Assembly: GCA_964019155.1 (NCBI GenBank)
Contig: OZ025243.1
Coordinates: 28,516,871 to 28,580,870, forward strand
Direction: 5' to 3'
Length of the DNA: 64,000 nucleotides
Source: Osedax fenrisi
Taxonomy: Eukaryota; Annelida; Polychaeta; Sabellida; Siboglinidae
The notes under the pieces were generated by a model. That model was not told the DNA's origin, ran no database searches, and saw nothing but the letters and a program-made list of their open reading frames with translations. Below are positions 1 to 13,819 of the stretch, in pieces (the stretch's first letter is position 1; the number at the start of each line of letters is the position of its first letter). The position numbers were made by a program, and so were the translations under genes.

Positions 1-7
1 ATATATT

Positions 8-53
<46 letters not shown>

Positions 54-197
54 TATTCAATTTTAATATGAGCAATATTGGTATAGAATATTCTATAATA
101 TCGTGCATAATCAAATCCACAACTATACAATATCATTACATAAAATAATATTATATGTGTATAATGTACATACATATATTTATATACGAAATATATA

Positions 198-233
<36 letters not shown>

Positions 234-502
234 CATACATTCACCTGTTTGAGTACATGTGTATAATTTATTGCACCTGCGACCACACACTATATACATA
301 CACATACATAAATAAATATACACACACGCACACACACACATACATATATATAATATAGTGATGACGAATTAACATCTATAAATAGAATTATTAGTGACCA
401 CCACGGTGTCTATAAATAGCCGCCGTCGTCATCGCCTCTAGAATGAACACTCTCTCCTATAGGATGTATACAACACACATTCACCTTTACCCCCACCTAC
501 AG
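1..502. other. AT-rich intron or upstream DNA with (TA)n tracts
   Basis: The stretch holds TA microsatellites near 11-47 and 199-228 and short CA-rich runs near 320-340. No coding exon was found. It ends in a pyrimidine-rich acceptor ending CTACAG just before the channel exon at 503, so at least its right part is intron of the potassium channel gene. Tyr/Ile-rich open frames here only reflect the TA repeat. Confidence 0.6.
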
Positions 503-678
503 GCTACGGACACAGCACCCCGCGTACATTCGGCGGTAAGATATTCTGCATGGTTTACGCGCTGGTGGGTATCCCCCTCAATCTGGTGATGTTCCAGAGT
601 ATCGGAGAACGGCTGAACATCTTCGTGACGTTCGTGCTGAAGACCATCAAGAAATGCTTCAAGATCAAGAATCTCGAG
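503..678 (+). CDS. TASK-like two-pore potassium channel, internal exon (end of pore 1 and M2)
   Basis: This exon encodes the end of the first pore loop and the second membrane helix of a K2P leak channel of the plasma membrane. The frame begins inside the GYG selectivity filter: the first Gly codon is split by the intron (phase 1), then YGHSTPRTFGGKIF, CMVYALVGIPLNLVMFQS and IGERLNIFVTFVLK follow. The His after GYG is the position known as the external pH sensor in TASK channels. Acceptor CTACAG precedes 503 and a GT donor follows 678 after a complete Glu codon, giving 58 full codons. A phase-1 intron inside pore 1 is a known K2P trait. The M1 exon should lie left of the window. The next exon at 3586 starts in the matching phase 0. 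The TASK subfamily call is strong; the exact orthologue is not determinable. Confidence 0.93.
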
Positions 679-1122
679 GTTTGAAGCCACGCCCTCGACG
701 CCCGCCTTCGGGGCGTGTCGGTAGCGGATATATAGCGGCTGTTCGCGCGCGCGATATCCGTAAACTGCCTGCCGTGCTTCGGTCGAAGGGAATCGAATAG
801 AAATACAATACGAATATCATATTATATTTCGACCGTGCGATTGTAAACATTGTGAATCTACATTTTGTTGTTTGAAAACTTTCACACGGAAAATTGTACA
901 CGGCAACATTTTGAAATGGCGAACATTATATAAACACCATATACGAACTAGTTATTTTATTAATTAGAATAACGCGTTAATTTCGTATACCTGATGACAT
1001 GCAATTTCCAATACGAATATTTTTATATATATTCATATATACATTAAAGTATTTGTTCATATTGAATATGTCACTGTTTTAATTGATTAGTGAAGATTAT
1101 ATACTTAAATATTCGCTTATAA

Positions 1123-1161
<39 letters not shown>

Positions 1162-1539
1162 ATTCCTTATCTCTTTCTACCTTCCTCATATGCATATTAT
1201 TCATTATATCTGGTAATTATACTGTATAAGATTAAGATATATATATGTATGTATGTACTCAAGACATTCAAATATATCGATAATCATTGGAGTAAATTTG
1301 TATTTACCATAACTAATATTCTATCGAATCTATTAAAGCTGTACATTTAACATGTTGATAGTAAATATGTGTATTCAATATACTTCTAAATTAAAATATA
1401 CATCTCTAGTGGTTCCATGGTACCTCCTTATTACGAATCGAAACTCACCACTATATATAGGTAAAACTACAGTTATACATATTTAATATATTAACTAATC
1501 TCTTAATAGTGAACTTGATTACTCCACCACGTATTATCT

Positions 1540-2270
1540 GACTTACAATAAAGAAATTATCAAAAGTAGTATCACAAAGCGTATATTAATGACTCGGGAA
1601 GAGAATTCCACATGGTAGGAGCAGCCCAGCCGAACGATCTTTTCCCAATTCTCAATAGATGTATATTCGGCACTGAAAACAAATTTGAATATTGCAGACG
1701 AGTGTTTCTCATTAGCTCTTCATTTAGGAGTTTATTTAAATAGTTAGGCTTTCTTAAAAAAAATGTTTATGAGTTATGCTTAATATTTTAAATTTACACA
1801 TATTGTCCATAAGAAACCAATTTAATTCAACTAATTTTTTTGTAATACTTATTTGATCACACCTTTTAATATTAAAGATTAATCTTATAGATGATTTAAT
1901 GACTATATTTAATCCATAAAATAATTTCAGTTTGGAATTAATTAGTAAACTATTGCAATATTGTAATCTAGACAAAACAAGAGATTTCACTAACGCAATT
2001 GTTGATGCCGTAATCAAGTACTTTCTAATTTGTATTATATTAAATAAATTTAAATTATCAGATCTAATTGCGAAGTGACGAATTGAGTACATCCTACATT
2101 TGAATCTAATATTACTCCAAGAAATTTTGCACAATCACTTAGAATGATATCTGTAGAATCAAAGATAATAGTAGGAAAAATAAATGTTTTAAGGGTATTA
2201 TTAAGTAGTTTAGTTTTAGAAGAGGTTATTTAGAATAAGCCATTTTCTTACACGTTCTAATTGATTCATT
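1540..2270 (-). mobile_element. CR1-like LINE relic, C-terminal end of reverse transcriptase ORF
   Basis: Minus-strand translation gives the region after the catalytic core of a CR1/L2-type reverse transcriptase: CAKFLGVILDSN, then RKYL, LVKSLVLSRLQYCNSLL, SSIRLIFNIKR and VELNWFLMDN. Further on, after frame breaks, it reads KRSFGWAAPTMWNSLP. The order and spacing match the family's thumb and C-terminal domain. Frameshifts and stops make it non-functional. It lies antisense inside the channel intron. Endonuclease and YADD core are absent, so it is a 5'-truncated copy. Ends are approximate. Confidence 0.85.
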
Positions 2271-2427
2271 ATACATGCATGTATACCTATATGTATATCC
2301 ACTACTCTCCAATCCTAAAATATCACTATTTATTGCACTCTTAAAATGTCATTAAATAAATTGTATACATGCATCCCATTATTATTATTAAATGTCAGCA
2401 TAGAGTATTATTGGATATATAGAGGTA

Positions 2428-2430
<3 letters not shown>

Positions 2431-2496
<66 letters not shown>
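2431..2496. repeat. (AT)n microsatellite, 66 bp
   Basis: Uninterrupted AT dinucleotide tract inside the channel intron. It is one of the longest of more than fifty TA/AT tracts in the window. Confidence 0.97.
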
Positions 2497-2500
<4 letters not shown>

Positions 2501-3221
2501 CACAAATGTGTTATAAATAAGTAATTATATCGATGATGTATTTCGCTTTTTATTTCATATATATATATATATAATATATAATTATATATAGATATTTAAT
2601 ATAATTAATTCATGTATATATATACCAATACTATTGATATATAAATTAATAGTAAATGTATATCTAATTATAATTACGATATTCTTTTTATAGTTGTATC
2701 TATTTATAGAATACGTCAAATATAGATAGCTACGATTATATTTAGCCTCGTTATCGAATAATGCACGGCGTACTATCACGTGATAGTGATATTCCATTAT
2801 GCAACAAAGGCGCGAGCGAGAGAGGGGCGTTTACTTTTAGTAAAATAACAGCCATGCCTCGGCGCGTGTAACAATGGGCGGTACGCTGGGGAGTATACGC
2901 ATATCGATATAGTCACGTGATACACGATATACGGTCACGTGTGCTGTACGCCATTCGGTCACGTGGTATATTTAGTTACTACTGACCGCCGATAAGTGCT
3001 GGGAATTAGGGTGGCGCGTTCGATGATTTTATGGAATTAACCGTAGTCGAGATAATATACGGTCCGTAGAGATTTGCAGATGTTTTATACGCGCGAAGAG
3101 AGAGAGAGAGCGAGCGATACAGTGAGAGAGAGAGAGAGTGAGATATAGAGTAACGCCCGGACGAATTGCCTAGATTAACATAATCCGATTGTAATCTGTG
3201 TGCATATATACACACACACAT

Positions 3222-3256
<35 letters not shown>

Positions 3257-3585
3257 CGTATATAATCGATAGATTTTCAGACGATTTTTTCCATCCGCGG
3301 AATGAAAATATCAAATTAAAATCATATAATATGCCGACGCATATATATATGTAGTATGCATAGTACATAATTATATCGAGTGCTGCATATATTCAAGCCG
3401 GCTTATCGGGTACATTCATTTGTATATTACTATATACAATATAATTAATATATATATATATATATATTATATTAAACAGCGTATAAATAAAACACTATTA
3501 TAATAATATATATAAATATTACAGTAACATACTACTAATACAATTAAATAGGCCACCACTAAAACACCGACACATCCTCGCACAG

Positions 3586-4359
3586 GTATCTGAAACCAAC
3601 CTGATAATGATCTCACTCTCGATGAGTTCACTGGTGCTGTTAGGGGGCGCTGCGGCATTCTCGTACGCCGAAGACTGGGGTTACGTGGACGCGTTCTACT
3701 ACTGCGCCATAACCCTAACCACCATAGGGTTCGGCGACTTCGTGGCGCTTCAGAAGAACCAAGATCTCCAGGAACGCCCCCATTACGTGGCGTTCTCGCT
3801 AATCTTCATCCTGTTCGGATTGACCGTCGTTTCGGCGGCCATGAACTTGCTGGTGTTGCGCTTCCTGACGATGAACACCGAGGACGAACGCAAGGAGGAG
3901 TTCGAAGCCGCCATCGCCGCCAGATCGGCGGTCAGACTAGACGGCGACGTGATCACCACTAACGATTCAGTCGTGGAAAGTATCCTCAACGAGCAGCAGA
4001 AGAGAACCACGGCGCTGGCCGACTACAGCGACCTGACTTCTGTGTGTTCGTGTTCGTGCTACAACTTCCGGAGTACGGGCAACAACGCCGGTATCCAAGG
4101 TAACGCCGGTAAACATCGGTACAAGGTGACGCGGTCGCCCGGTAAGATAGGACACCTGCTTCCGCTGCAGTCGTTGTCGAGAGATCGATGTCGCGCGCAG
4201 AGAAGCTCCGACGACGACGAAGACGACGAAGACGACGACCGAGAAGCCGGCGAAGATCAGAATCGCGATAAAAGGGGGCGCTACGAACAGCTGTCCGACG
4301 AATACGAGACGACGGCTAACAAATCGGAGACTTCTCATCAAAAAAGGGCCTCTATATAA
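3586..4359 (+). CDS. TASK-like two-pore potassium channel, terminal exon (M3, pore 2, M4, C-tail)
   Basis: This exon encodes 257 residues. It starts VSETNLIMISLSMSSLVLL (M3) after acceptor CGCACAG and continues in phase from the exon ending at 678. The second pore reads YYCAITLTTIGFGDFVALQ, with the GFG filter typical of K2P pore 2. M4 is FILFGLTVVSAAMNLLV followed by LRFLTMN; the VLRFLT segment corresponds to the VLRFMT motif of vertebrate TASK channels that is tied to anaesthetic and receptor control. The cytoplasmic tail contains a Cys-rich SVCSCSCYN patch, an acidic DDDEDDEDDD run and a Lys/Arg/Glu-rich end. The last residues are HQKRASI, resembling the RRxSV C-terminus of TASK-1/3 used for 14-3-3 binding and export. 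The stop is TAA at 4357-4359. The 5' exon is missing from the window. Confidence 0.95.
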   Translation, partial: VSETNLIMISLSMSSLVLLGGAAAFSYAEDWGYVDAFYYCAITLTTIGFGDFVALQKNQDLQERPHYVAFSLIFILFGLTVVSAAMNLLVLRFLTMNTEDERKEEFEAAIAARSAVRLDGDVITTNDSVVESILNEQQKRTTALADYSDLTSVCSCSCYNFRSTGNNAGIQGNAGKHRYKVTRSPGKIGHLLPLQSLSRDRCRAQRSSDDDEDDEDDDREAGEDQNRDKRGRYEQLSDEYETTANKSETSHQKRASI

Positions 4360-6299
<1,940 letters not shown>

Positions 6300-7200
6300 A
6301 AAGATTCTGATTTAGTTAATCTTATGTGAGCTGGCAATGCATTCCAATACTTTGGAGTTACGACTGCAAATGCCGATTCGGCGTATACTGTCTTAGTGAT
6401 CGGTTAATGGAGCATCATACTCGAGCCAACACGACGAGGTAGATAGTCTGTGCGTATAGTAATAACATTAGCGAAATATTCAGAGCTGGCTTGATAAATA
6501 GTTCGGTATGATACACAGGAGACGGAACTTTCAAACTAGATGGAACTTTAACCATCCAAGCGAATGTATCAGAGATGAAATGGAAACGATTGTTCAACGA
6601 CCAAGTTTGTAGAGTATTCTTACTGCACAACACTGAAAAGTTTCAAGTATGTGCATTAAATGAAGGGGAGGGTAGTACATTGGGAATAGCAGTACAGGAG
6701 TCTACTGAATACAAGAGCATGAATAAGTCACTTGGTTAAAGTAAAAGTTAGCTTGTTACGCGTCTTTCTAATGTTGTAAAGATAGTTAGCAGTACGTATA
6801 CTATATATTATTTGCGATTTGATATTGAAATTAGTGTCGAAAGTAATACCGAGTGTAGTTACTGATTGGGAAGTGAGAAGGGAAAGTAAAAACGGATGTG
6901 TTATATTTAAAAGAGAACAGGGACGAGATAAAATAATAGTCTATGTTTTAGAATTATTTAGTGAAAGTGTGTTATTAGCAAACTATTTATTTAATTCAGT
7001 AATGCAGTTGTACATATATAACTTAATGGATTAGGATCGCTAGAAGGCAGAAGGACGAGTATATTTGGAAATAATCACCATAAAGATGATAATGTATGTG
7101 AGGACATTTGAGAAACATTAATTTAATAGGTAATCTATAAATTATGAATAGAATGGGACCAAGGAAATTGCCTTGTGGATTATAAATTATAAGTTATATT
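6300..7200 (-). mobile_element. CR1/jockey-like LINE relic
   Basis: The minus strand reads NPQGNFLGPILFIIY near 7190-7140, a decayed form of the GxPQGSxLGPxLF motif of reverse transcriptase. Its C-terminal end reads SAFAVVTPKYWNALPAHIR near 6400-6310, the usual WNxLP tail. The distance between the two motifs is about right for the family, but the frames between are broken by stops. Ends are approximate. Confidence 0.78.
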
Positions 7201-7272
7201 TTATGTTAATAAATATATATATATATAAATATGTATTTATTAATAATTTCCATTAGATAGATTATATAATAA

Positions 7273-7468
7273 AGTAGTAATATATTATTTATTATATTAT
7301 ATTATTATATTAATTAATAGTTTTTGGTAGTAATTAATGAGTGCATAATACTATTTAGAAATAATACGACAGTAGTAATATATTATTTATTATATTATAT
7401 TATTATATTAATTAATAGTTTTTGGTAGTAATTAATGAGTGCATAATACTATTTAGAAATAATACGAC
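7273..7468. repeat. 98-bp tandem duplication, two copies
   Basis: Copies at 7273-7370 and 7371-7468 appear identical over their whole length, each ending ATAATACGAC. Identity in such AT-rich DNA suggests a recent duplication or an assembly artefact. Confidence 0.95.
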
Positions 7469-8072
7469 AACTTACTTTGTACTAGATTATAAATGAATGA
7501 GTATAACTTATATTTATTAATTTTTAATACAAACATCATGTAAATGTTATGGTAAACAGATTTTCTCACTTTTCAGATACGTCGTGCACTCTATTTATTT
7601 TCCGTATACATTGAATTTAGCAGCATAATATTCATATAATATTCATGCTTTCTTAAATAATGTCGTTGTAGATATAATATCTAGTAAGGCACATTATTAA
7701 TAGCTGCTTACATATAATACATTCGGAATATTCTTTCTTTTCTTTTATTTCTTTAATAAATTAACGTGAACTAAATGAACATGCGTTATTCTACTTGCAG
7801 ATGTTGATCTTTCCACGTTTTGTAATTTAATGAATCACTTTATTAAATATAACATATAAAGGAAACTAATGACGTAACAATTCGGAATGCGACATGTATG
7901 CAAGTTACGCCCATACCTTTGATAGTGTTTATAGTATGATCAACATCTACTTTAAGAATTGTTAATTACAATTTAGCTCATATACCTACACATGTTGATG
8001 CACTGCCCCACCGACTTATACTTGATATAACGGAGTAGATACATGCAATGTAGTTATATATTGGTTATATAG

Positions 8073-8113
<41 letters not shown>

Positions 8114-8149
8114 TTTCTATTAATGTAACTCTCTATTTACGTTCAAATA
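7469..8149. other. AT-rich intergenic DNA, no gene seen
   Basis: No supported gene. A TA tract at about 8082-8111 lies directly before the LINE relic that starts near 8150. Confidence 0.5.
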
Positions 8150-9480
8150 ATTATATTACTATATGTCAATACGGATTTTTAGCTGGAAAGTCAACAGAAT
8201 TATAACTATTATCTTTTTATAAAAAAATGTATGAATATAGAGATGCATTCCTAATATCGGATATTGCATATATTGATTAAGCTAAGGCTTTTGACAAAGT
8301 AACACATTCTAAATTTTGCATAAATTATCTTATTATGACGTTAGTGGTAATCTTTATAAATGGTTAAAATATTATTTACTCGATAGAAAACAACGTGTTA
8401 AAATTAATGATAGTTACTTTAACTTCTCGCCATTTATATCTGGTGTTCCTCAAAGGTCCGTTATAGGTATGTTGTTATTTTTAATTTATATTAATGATTT
8501 ACCAACTATTATTAAACCACACATATATGCTTCTCTCATTGCAGATGATGTTAATCTTTTATATTCTTTTAAGCCAAAGAAATTTGTTTACCTTTACGAT
8601 GTGCTCTTGATGAACTCAGTGATTGGATTAAGATATAGGAACTATAATTGATCCTACTAAGTGTGTTGTCATGCTAATTGGTAATAAAAACCCTGTTCAT
8701 TCATATTTCATTAATGATTTTGAACTGCATATACACACCTCATTCAAGGATTTAAGCATAACATTTAATGATAATATGAGTTTTAATACTCATATTAATA
8801 CTATATGTACTAAAGCACACTTAATTATTAATAGATTATTTAGATGTTTCATCGCCAATGATTATATATACTTGCTTAAAGCCTATTTATCATATGTTCG
8901 CCCTATTGTGGAATCAGATTCATCTGTTTGGAATCCAGATAATTTCATAAGTAATTCTAAAAATATAGAAAATATTCAAATCTATTTCACTAAAATACTT
9001 TTTTATAGATGTAACCTTACTAAACGGTCTTATGAAGATAGAATTATTTTTCTCAATATTAAAACTTTATTTCATCGCAGATTATTAGCTGATCTTACAC
9101 TGACTTATAAGATATTGAACGGATTTGTCGATGTGGATGCAACTGATATCTTTGATATATATTGCTACAATTGCAGAGGGCCTAAAGTGTAGATACGAAA
9201 AAGTGTAGAACAATCGCCCATCTGAATTATTTTGGAAATAGAGTTTGCTCTTCCTGGAACGCATTAATTTTACAATTACATCTTGTAAAACCGTAACACT
9301 TTTCCGTGAAAAATTAATTCACAACAAATGTATCAATCATGTTATTGTTATTCCGTATTAATTGTACCAATATATAGTATTTGATATTATGCTGGCTGTC
9401 ATCAGTTTACGGTAGCTTAACGCCAGGAGACGTTACCTAAATTACATACTAGAGACTCATCCGCCCTTGGGAATTGATCC
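8150..9480 (+). mobile_element. Jockey/CR1-like LINE relic with YADD-type core
   Basis: The plus strand shows YGFLAGKSTEL near 8170, then AKAFDKVTHSKF, then FISGVPQRSVIGMLLFLIY and NDLP. LIADDVNLLYS is the polymerase YxDD motif with Tyr changed. The C-terminal part at 8671-9190 reads SYVRPIVESDSSVWNP, FTKILFYRCNL, LLADLTLTYKILNGFVDVD and CRGPKV. Several stops and one frameshift separate the parts, so it is dead. The 3' flank near 9400-9480 has a GC-richer segment with GGGAATTGATCC, probably 3' UTR. The same C-terminal motif order occurs in the element at 25429-27639. Confidence 0.9.
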
Positions 9481-9599
9481 ATCCCATATGGGCCTTGCCA
9501 ACCCGGACATATATACAACTTGGACATACATACAACTTGGACATACTATAATTAATAAGTTGAGCGGACACAACTCATTCTGATGTCTTAAAAATGAAT

Positions 9600-10720
9600 G
9601 ATAACTGGGATATTGGACGATAACTTAATAACTTAGATTGGTCAAGAGTAGTTTTTTTTTAAATCGGAATAATCTATGAATATTTCATTGAGTGTGACAC
9701 AATAGATGATATAAGAGATCTATGAATTATTTCAGCGATAATTCCAATAAAATATGGTGATAATGAACGAAGTAGAATGTGGAATATGATCAAGGAGAAT
9801 TGGTTTTCAAGGATGTCATCAAAGATAGTACAGTGACATTTGTCGGAAGCGAAAAACATGAACAGTGATTCTGAGTAGATGTTAAATTGAGATTGAGTCG
9901 TGCCGAGTTGAGTACATTGATAATGCTAGACATTTTGTGTTTGAAGAAATTGGCAAACAATGAATAAATAACTGAATCAGGGTGGCCATGAAGATGCTTG
10001 ATCTGGGATTTACCTACTAAGGTGAAATATAATTTGCAAGCTTGTTTATAAGATATTCCATAACTACCGAACATATTAGTGAAGTATGAGGATTTGGTAG
10101 AGAGAAGTTTGTTCTTGTAAATCGATCGAAAACTTTAAAGGAAATAAGATTAGATTCAAGTTTAGAGGATGCATATTTACGTTGTAGTCTACGAAATAGT
10201 TGCCTCAGGTTAACAAGCTCAATATTAAACCAGTGAAACTTATAATAAGTTCGGTTGATAAGAGTAATGGAGGGTACAAACATATCAAGCGAATGAGATA
10301 ATGCCAAATTAAAATAATCAAAAAATGTAGACAAATAAGAAGATATATTGTTGTAAAATGTATGGAATATAGAGTTAACAAACATGGTTTATCAATAGAG
10401 GAGATTATTGAAACGATCTAGAAGGTCGATTAATTTGTATCACCTGCAAGTTAAAATCAAATAATATGGCAAAGTAATCAGTTATTAGAGAACGTTGAGT
10501 GGGATATGAAATTAATTTAGAATCAGTTAAATATATAACAAATAATATTATTACTATTAGTGTTAATAGTAAAGAAAACATGTTACATCAAGGAATACTC
10601 AAATATACGTTTATTTAAAATAAGGAAGCATGCTTTTCATTATTAATTTGAATATTAAAATCACCAAGAATAACAGTGTTAACTGTATTTATAATTATAC
10701 TTTTTTTTCTAATAATCTAA
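9600..10720 (-). mobile_element. LINE relic, endonuclease end plus linker and start of RT
   Basis: Reading the minus strand from 10720 down: VNTVILGDFNIQIN carries the GDFN motif of an APE-type endonuclease. SHPTQRSLITDYFAILFDF follows, the C-terminal SxH-like end of that domain. Then comes the basic linker WFNIELVNLRQLFRRLQRKYA, and FANFFKHKMSSIINVLNSA before the RT fingers. The remaining RT is missing beyond about 9600, so this is a 3'-truncated or broken copy. It is arranged tail-to-tail with the plus-strand relic that ends near 9480. Confidence 0.85.
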
Positions 10721-10852
10721 TATATAAACTATCATATAAGTGATAACTTCATTAATTTTAAAATATTTTATACATATATATTTATATCCTAAAATAAAAG
10801 TAGGTATATATATAGATATCTACATATAATATATAACAGTTATATGACCTAT

Positions 10853-10854
<2 letters not shown>

Positions 10855-10931
<77 letters not shown>
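10855..10931. repeat. (TA)n microsatellite, about 77 bp
   Basis: TA tract with one internal C, followed by TA-like decay. No gene is associated. Confidence 0.95.
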
Positions 10932-10936
<5 letters not shown>

Positions 10937-11077
10937 CATTAATATATCATGAATCCAGTGAATAAGTCGGTCGCGATATCATGAGAATGGCTACGCTAAT
11001 ATTCTTCGAAGTTTTGTAATAACAATCTATATTAGTGCAGTATATTTACAAGTGAGATTATAGTAAAATCTATAGTA

Positions 11078-11806
11078 GGGGAGAGTACTCGAATACCGAC
11101 TCCCTAACAATACATCACCATGTTTATCAAGAATTTAATAAACGATAAATCAAAACACAAGAACAAAAAATGTTACTATTTGTTTTATATTGTCCGGGGC
11201 TCATCACAGTTATTTATAACATTTACAAGTCTATGACTTCTTGAGGGGTCCATTTGTATCCGCTATTATTATATGTGTTATTCAATAAATAAATATTATT
11301 ATTATTATATTATTATTATAACTACAATCATCATTATTTCTCAATTAAATATTTCCAAATTTTATATATAAGTATTAAGTAGGTATATATATATATATAA
11401 TATCTATTTTAAAATTTAATTTGGTTTTTTAACTATGAGATAACAGATATGTCGATATTATGTGCAATTAGGGTGTATGTATCATGCAAATTTATTTTGC
11501 TTATGTAAAGTTAATAACTTTGTAACAAATTATGAAAAATACAAAATCTTTTCGGCACATTTTAAAATATAATTAAATCTATAAGATGTATTTTAAATAT
11601 TTAAAATACCTACAATTTTAAATGATTGAGAATCGATATTGTACTTAAAAAATGTCATAAATTTAGTTGTTTTAGTTGTAACGAAAAAATCAGTTTTTTA
11701 TTTATAATTAAAAAAATATATACTTATATGAATTAGAATTATATAGATTACATTTCATAAATTAATTATTTTTTGATTTCAATTTTATTTAGGAGGTCTC
11801 TATCAT
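11078..11806 (-). mobile_element. Second, damaged copy of the GTCGATATT-word transposon
   Basis: This copy starts TA-GGGGAGAGTACTCGAATAC at 11076, like the terminal inverted repeat of the 29800-30792 element. Its body from about 11340 onward (CTCAATTAAATATTTCC, then TGTCGATATTATGTGCAA, then TCAGTTTTTTATTTATA) is the reverse complement of 30740 back to about 29870. The far end is lost or diverged near 11806. A SINE-like repeat sits inside it just behind the left terminus, so the transposon is older than that insertion. Confidence 0.8.
11112..11335 (+). mobile_element. SINE family 2 copy, truncated head
   Basis: The segment from TTTATCAAGAATTTAATAAA to ATTCAATAAATAAAT matches, in reverse complement, the repeat at 28806-29105. 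Shared landmarks are ATAAACGATAAAT, CAGTTATTTATAACAT, ACAAGTC, CTTCTTGAGGGGTC and TTGTATCCG. The tRNA-like head seen in the other copy is missing or diverged here. It is nested in the transposon copy at 11078-11806. Confidence 0.82.
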
Positions 11807-11885
11807 GTATATATTATAGCACTCTACACTAATATAGTATACTTTTTAGTACTATAGTATAATCATTATATTGACGTGGATATAT

Positions 11886-12135
11886 CTGCCTGTGTGGCTC
11901 AGTGGCTAAGGTGTTGGATACACAAGCAGTAGGATACGGGTTTGAACCTCGTCCGGACCATTAATTAATGTTATAAAATGGGTCTTAAAATATTAGTTAG
12001 AAGTGATCTTATATAATTGTGTATAAATAAATGATTAGCTCTCGTTAAAACCAAAGATGCCTTAATATGAGAGCGTATTCGAAGGGACATTAGAGCCATA
12101 TATGGTTATAAGTGAAAACTTCATCTAAATTCCCC
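11886..12135 (+). mobile_element. SINE family 1, copy with well-kept tRNA-like head
   Basis: The head, 11889-11961, has an A-box-like TGGCTCAGTGG (11895-11905) and a B-box-like GGTTTGAACC (11939-11948), spaced as in a pol III tRNA promoter, and ends GTCCGGACCA. Acceptor-stem pairing is poor, so it is not a working tRNA gene. A unique body follows, with landmarks AAATGATTAGCTCTCG, GATGCCTTAATATGAGAGCG and GGTTATAAGTGAAAACTTCAT. Other copies lie at 28590, 47757 and 52783. Sharing of head and body between separate loci is what shows a SINE. Confidence 0.88.
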
Positions 12136-12984
12136 AATAATAACAATATAGCGCGGTGTGTAGATCATGGTTACATGTAACCATTATTACTGCAGTAGCC
12201 CTGACCCTATATATATATATGGATACATCAAATATGTAAATAGAGTGAGTTGATATAGTCAAGTAGTGATGTTGTGTGGTCAAGTAGTGGTGTTGTGTGA
12301 TCAAGCGCGAGGGAAAGGTAACTTGAAATAACGTAATAATATAACCTATAGTCATATGATTATATAATATATTATTTATTTAGGTAACATTTAAACATTT
12401 AAACATTTAACCAAAACTACTTAATATAAAAAATATACTAAAGAAACTCGAAATATTAATAATATATAATATATAAAAAATAATGCTATCTATTAATATA
12501 TCATTATTCAGTTATTTAAATATATATATGTGACAATCTTAAATTAATAAAAATTAGAAATATTATGGATATAATATAATTATTAAATTATCTTTAAAGG
12601 AAAAATACAATTATTGTAATATATGCTATATTCCAGTTAAATTTGTATTTGAAAAATATAAACATTAATTAAATAAATTTTATAATCTAACAAATAATCT
12701 AATTTTCCTAAAGTTATATTTATAATATTATGATAAATAATTATGGTATGGGCATGGTCATTTTATCATATAAAATAAAGGTATGCAGTATCAAGTATAT
12801 ATATATATTTGGGCAATTATATATGTTGTTAATTATTAACTATTAACTAATTTCTCATTACATATGTTAGTTCCTATCCTACATAATATACAAATCACTT
12901 TAAATTTAATTATTTTATTTTGATTGAACTATTTTAGATCATTTAAAATATGTCTAACATATAATCAGTCCGATCTACATTATA

Positions 12985-13025
<41 letters not shown>
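12136..13025. other. AT-rich intergenic DNA with (TA)n at 12988-13025
   Basis: No gene seen. There is a short imperfect repeat of TCAAGTAGTG near 12259-12300 and a TA tract at the right end that abuts the 3' end of the next LINE relic. Confidence 0.5.
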
Positions 13026-13028
<3 letters not shown>

Positions 13029-13778
13029 TACCATATCTTACCATGCCGAGCTATCTCGGTAGTCCCGCATTTGGTATATGTACGTCTTCACGCGGTCATC
13101 CAGGCGAATGTTTACCATGCCGTGGTTGACAGGGTAATATGTTAGAGAGCGACATATTCATATTTGCTTCACCAGTAATGATCGACGAACCTCAGTATTT
13201 GCATGCGTATTGATTTTATAATGTTTGGAATATACTCATATAATTGTTCATTTTTTAGGTGATCTCGCCAGTATTTGTTTGTTACAGCACGGAGCATGCG
13301 TGTGTATGTTCCATCAACATTTTCTATAACGAGGTTAACCTCATTGTTAACAATTGTTATAGTGCAGGTAACATAACCGTAAACAAGCACGGATTATACT
13401 GCCACTCTGAAACAATTTCTGTTAAGACGATTATACTCGTAAGTATACTGAGCTTTCCAAATTACGTTCATGCTATTTAATGCTGCCCCTGCTTTATCGA
13501 TCATTATACTAACATAATTTTTAGTTGATATATTATAGCTTCCTAAGTATTTACAATTTGCTACTTGATTAATTACACTTCCACAAATACTTTTTATTTG
13601 CATGTTGTTATTCTGATTGATATTTATGTATTCCGTTTTGTCAGTGTTAATGCAAAGTCCAATATCTTTTGCGGTTGATTCAATTTTAAGTAATAATGTA
13701 TTAGTATCTTTCAGAATATTACTTATTACAGTGATATCATCAGCGTAGTCTGTATAAGTAATTTGTTCAGAGGGATAT

Positions 13779-13819
<41 letters not shown>

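Larger units (their letters stand above)
679..3585 (+). other. Intron of the TASK-like channel gene
   Basis: A 2.9-kb intron inferred from matching phase-0 ends: donor GTTTGA after 678 and acceptor CGCACAG before 3586. It contains a minus-strand LINE relic (about 1540-2270), a 66-bp TA tract, a GA-rich run near 3100-3140 and a CpG-rich patch near 2790-3000 holding several CACGTG/TCACGTGA-type motifs. No further channel exon was seen in it. Confidence 0.8.

Noticed and set aside
155..358. Tyr/Ile/Thr-rich small open frames here and at many TA tracts (for example 21910-22164, 32444-32653, 32995-33207, 48369-48587, 50512-50730)
   Set aside because: They are translations of (TA)n or (CA)n repeats with no domain or splice evidence.
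11889..11961. tRNA gene
   Set aside because: A- and B-box motifs are present, but the acceptor stem does not pair well and the same head plus unique body recurs elsewhere, so it is a SINE head.
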